From Asaia bogorensis (lineage in GTDB: Bacteria; Pseudomonadota; Alphaproteobacteria; Acetobacterales; Acetobacteraceae), in NCBI GenBank assembly GCA_945869965.1, contig CAMBRC010000037.1:1-39586 (forward strand): a stretch of DNA of 39,586 nucleotides. The letters run 5' to 3'. Positions 38,222 to 39,586 of the stretch are shown here, in pieces; the first letter of the stretch is position 1, and each line of letters opens with the position of its first letter. Below the pieces are notes generated by a model, which saw nothing but the letters and a program-made list of their open reading frames with translations, was not told the DNA's origin and did not search any database. Both the position numbers and the translations under genes were made by a program.

Positions 38222-39511
38222 ATGTCCAACCATCCCGAAACGCAGGCCCTGCATGCCGGCTGGCGGCGCGACGAGGCCACCACGGCCGTTGCGGTGCCGA
38301 TCTATCAAACCACGTCCTATCAGTTCAACAGCACCGAACATGCGTCCAACCTGTTCGCGCTGAAGGAGCTGGGCAACATCTACACCCGGCTGATGAACCC
38401 GACGCAGGACGCGCTGGAAAAGCGCGTGGCGGCATTGGAGGGGGGCGTTGCGGCGCTGGCGGTGGCGTCCGGCCAGGCGGCGACGGCGATGGCGGTGCAG
38501 AACCTGGCCAAGATCGGCGACAATATCGTGGCGTCCACCGACCTGTACGGCGGCACCTGGAACCTGTTCGCCAACACGCTGAAGGACCAGGGCATCGAGG
38601 TGCGTTTCGTTGACCCCGAAGATCCCGAGGCGTTCGCGCGGGCGACCGATGACCGCACGCGCGCGTACTATGCCGAGACGCTGCCGAACCCGAAGCTGCG
38701 GGTGTTTCCGATCGCCGAGGTGGCCGCGATCGGCAAGCGTTTCGGCATCCCGTTGATAATGGACAACACCGCGGCGCCGTTGCTGGTGCGGCCGCTGGAG
38801 CATGGGGCGGCGATCGTGATGCATTCGCTGACCAAGTATCTCGGCGGGCACGGCACCTCGATCGGCGGCATCATCGTCGATGGCGGCACGTTCGACTGGG
38901 AGGCGCATCCCGCCCGCCAGCCGGCGCTGAACACGCCGGACCCGAGCTATCACGGCGCGGTCTGGACCCAGGCGGTGAAGGGTATCGGGCCGGTGGCCTA
39001 TATCATCAAGGCGCGCACCACGCTGTTGCGCGATCTCGGGGCGGCGATCTCGCCGTTCAATGCGTTCCTGATCCTGCAGGGGATCGAGACGGTGGCGCTG
39101 CGGATGCGGGCGCATTGCGAAAATTCGTTGGCGGTGGCGCGGTTCCTTCAGGGCCGGCCCGAGGTCACCAAGGTGATCCATCCCTCCACGCTGACCGGCA
39201 TCGGCGCCGAGCGGACGGCGAAATACCTCCCGCGCGGCATGGGCGGGCTGTGCGGCTTCGAGCTTGCCGGCGGGGTCGAGGCCGGCAAGAAGTTCATCGA
39301 CGCGCTCAAGATGTTCTACCACGTCGCCAATATCGGCGATGCGCGTTCGCTGGCGATCCATCCGGCCAGCACCACGCATTCGCAGCTCAACCAGGAAGAG
39401 CAGGCGGCCACCGGCATCTCGCCGAGCTATGTCCGGCTGTCGGTGGGGATCGAGCATATCGACGATATCCTGGCTGATCTGAGCCAGGCTTTGGACGCGG
39501 CCAAAGGCTGA
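38222..39511 (+). CDS. metY: O-acetylhomoserine sulfhydrylase / aminocarboxypropyltransferase
   Basis: A PLP enzyme that makes homocysteine from O-acetylhomoserine and sulfide (or methionine with methanethiol). The 429 residues are typical: HAGWRRDEATTAVAVPIYQT, YTRLMNPTQDALEKRVAALE, ASGQAATAMA, STDLYGGTWNLFANTLKDQG, MDNTAAPLLVRPLEHGA, PLP Lys205 in HSLTKYLGGHGTSIGGI, and the C-terminal SLAIHPASTTHSQLN and GISPSYVRLSVGIEHIDDIL. These fit the MetY group rather than the shorter cystathionine synthases. Start ATG 38222 follows GAGGAGGCGTCC. A structured AT-rich leader precedes it and a double hairpin follows the stop codon. Confidence 0.94.
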   Translation: MSNHPETQALHAGWRRDEATTAVAVPIYQTTSYQFNSTEHASNLFALKELGNIYTRLMNPTQDALEKRVAALEGGVAALAVASGQAATAMAVQNLAKIGDNIVASTDLYGGTWNLFANTLKDQGIEVRFVDPEDPEAFARATDDRTRAYYAETLPNPKLRVFPIAEVAAIGKRFGIPLIMDNTAAPLLVRPLEHGAAIVMHSLTKYLGGHGTSIGGIIVDGGTFDWEAHPARQPALNTPDPSYHGAVWTQAVKGIGPVAYIIKARTTLLRDLGAAISPFNAFLILQGIETVALRMRAHCENSLAVARFLQGRPEVTKVIHPSTLTGIGAERTAKYLPRGMGGLCGFELAGGVEAGKKFIDALKMFYHVANIGDARSLAIHPASTTHSQLNQEEQAATGISPSYVRLSVGIEHIDDILADLSQALDAAKG

Positions 39512-39514
39512 AGG

Positions 39515-39557
39515 CCAGGGCGTTGCCCTGGACCCACCAGGGGGCCGAGCCCCCTGG
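39515..39557. repeat. Double GC hairpin after metY
   Basis: Stem 1 CCAGGGC (39515-39521) / GCCCTGG (39525-39531); stem 2 CCAGGGGGC (39537-39545) / GCCCCCTGG (39549-39557), joined by ACCCA. This CCAGGG...CCCTGGACCC style of double hairpin is a common intergenic repeat in Acetobacteraceae-type genomes, probably marking mRNA 3' ends. No U-tract follows. Confidence 0.75.
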
Positions 39558-39586
39558 ACCCTCATGACTTAAGTGGTGGGGTCTGG

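Overview
The window is GC-rich (roughly 65-70% by eye). Its genes read as an alphaproteobacterium, most likely an Acetobacteraceae-type organism. The basis is the housekeeping set kdsA / pyrG / secG / tpiA / trpE / PpiD-like foldase, TPR-glycosyltransferase and TTC38-type proteins, double-hairpin intergenic repeats, and AT-rich palindromic repeats between genes. The family placement is inference from gene content and repeat style, not from a marker gene.

Layout. 1-145 is the 3' end of an IS3-family element that has cut off a membrane sensor gene (146-829, minus). From 992 to 17865 every gene is on the minus strand: a small Pro-rich protein, FKBP isomerase, kdsA, a DUF1330-like protein beside a decayed second copy of the kdsA 5' end, pyrG, secG, tpiA, a 998-aa hybrid histidine kinase, trpE, a PpiD/SurA-like foldase, an initiating sugar transferase, an Hpt/NtrC-type regulator pair, a STAS protein and a small hypothetical gene. 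From 18121 the strands mix: an NTF2-like protein and ACR3 arsenite exporter (minus), RraA-like, GFA-type zinc protein, malate synthase G and MaoC hydratase (plus), a PEP-CTERM protein (minus), a TPR-glycosyltransferase (plus), 2,2-dialkylglycine decarboxylase (minus), an AbgB-like M20 hydrolase (plus), a low-GC KAP-family NTPase island (minus), a TTC38-like protein (minus), a paralogue of the first small Pro-rich protein (plus), an ABC-F ATPase (plus), a GH36 alpha-galactosidase (minus) and a MetY-type sulfhydrylase (plus).

How parts fit together. The most coherent unit is at 14080-17417. A stand-alone Hpt protein overlaps an NtrC-type sigma-54 activator by ATGA. The genes on both sides (sugar transferase and STAS protein) each carry a -24/-12 sigma-54 promoter match (one perfect, one with one mismatch), with an intrinsic terminator separating STAS from Hpt. 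This looks like a self-contained phosphorelay controlling an exopolysaccharide-initiating transferase and a STAS switch protein.

A second window-wide feature is a family of at least 16 AT-rich hairpin arms, often in inverted pairs, in ten intergenic regions. Their stems show paired base changes (CTTC/GAAG versus GTTC/GAAC), and they occur between divergent genes as well as after stop codons.

No tRNA, rRNA, CRISPR array or replication origin was recognised. All functional calls come from reading the sequence; no database search was run.
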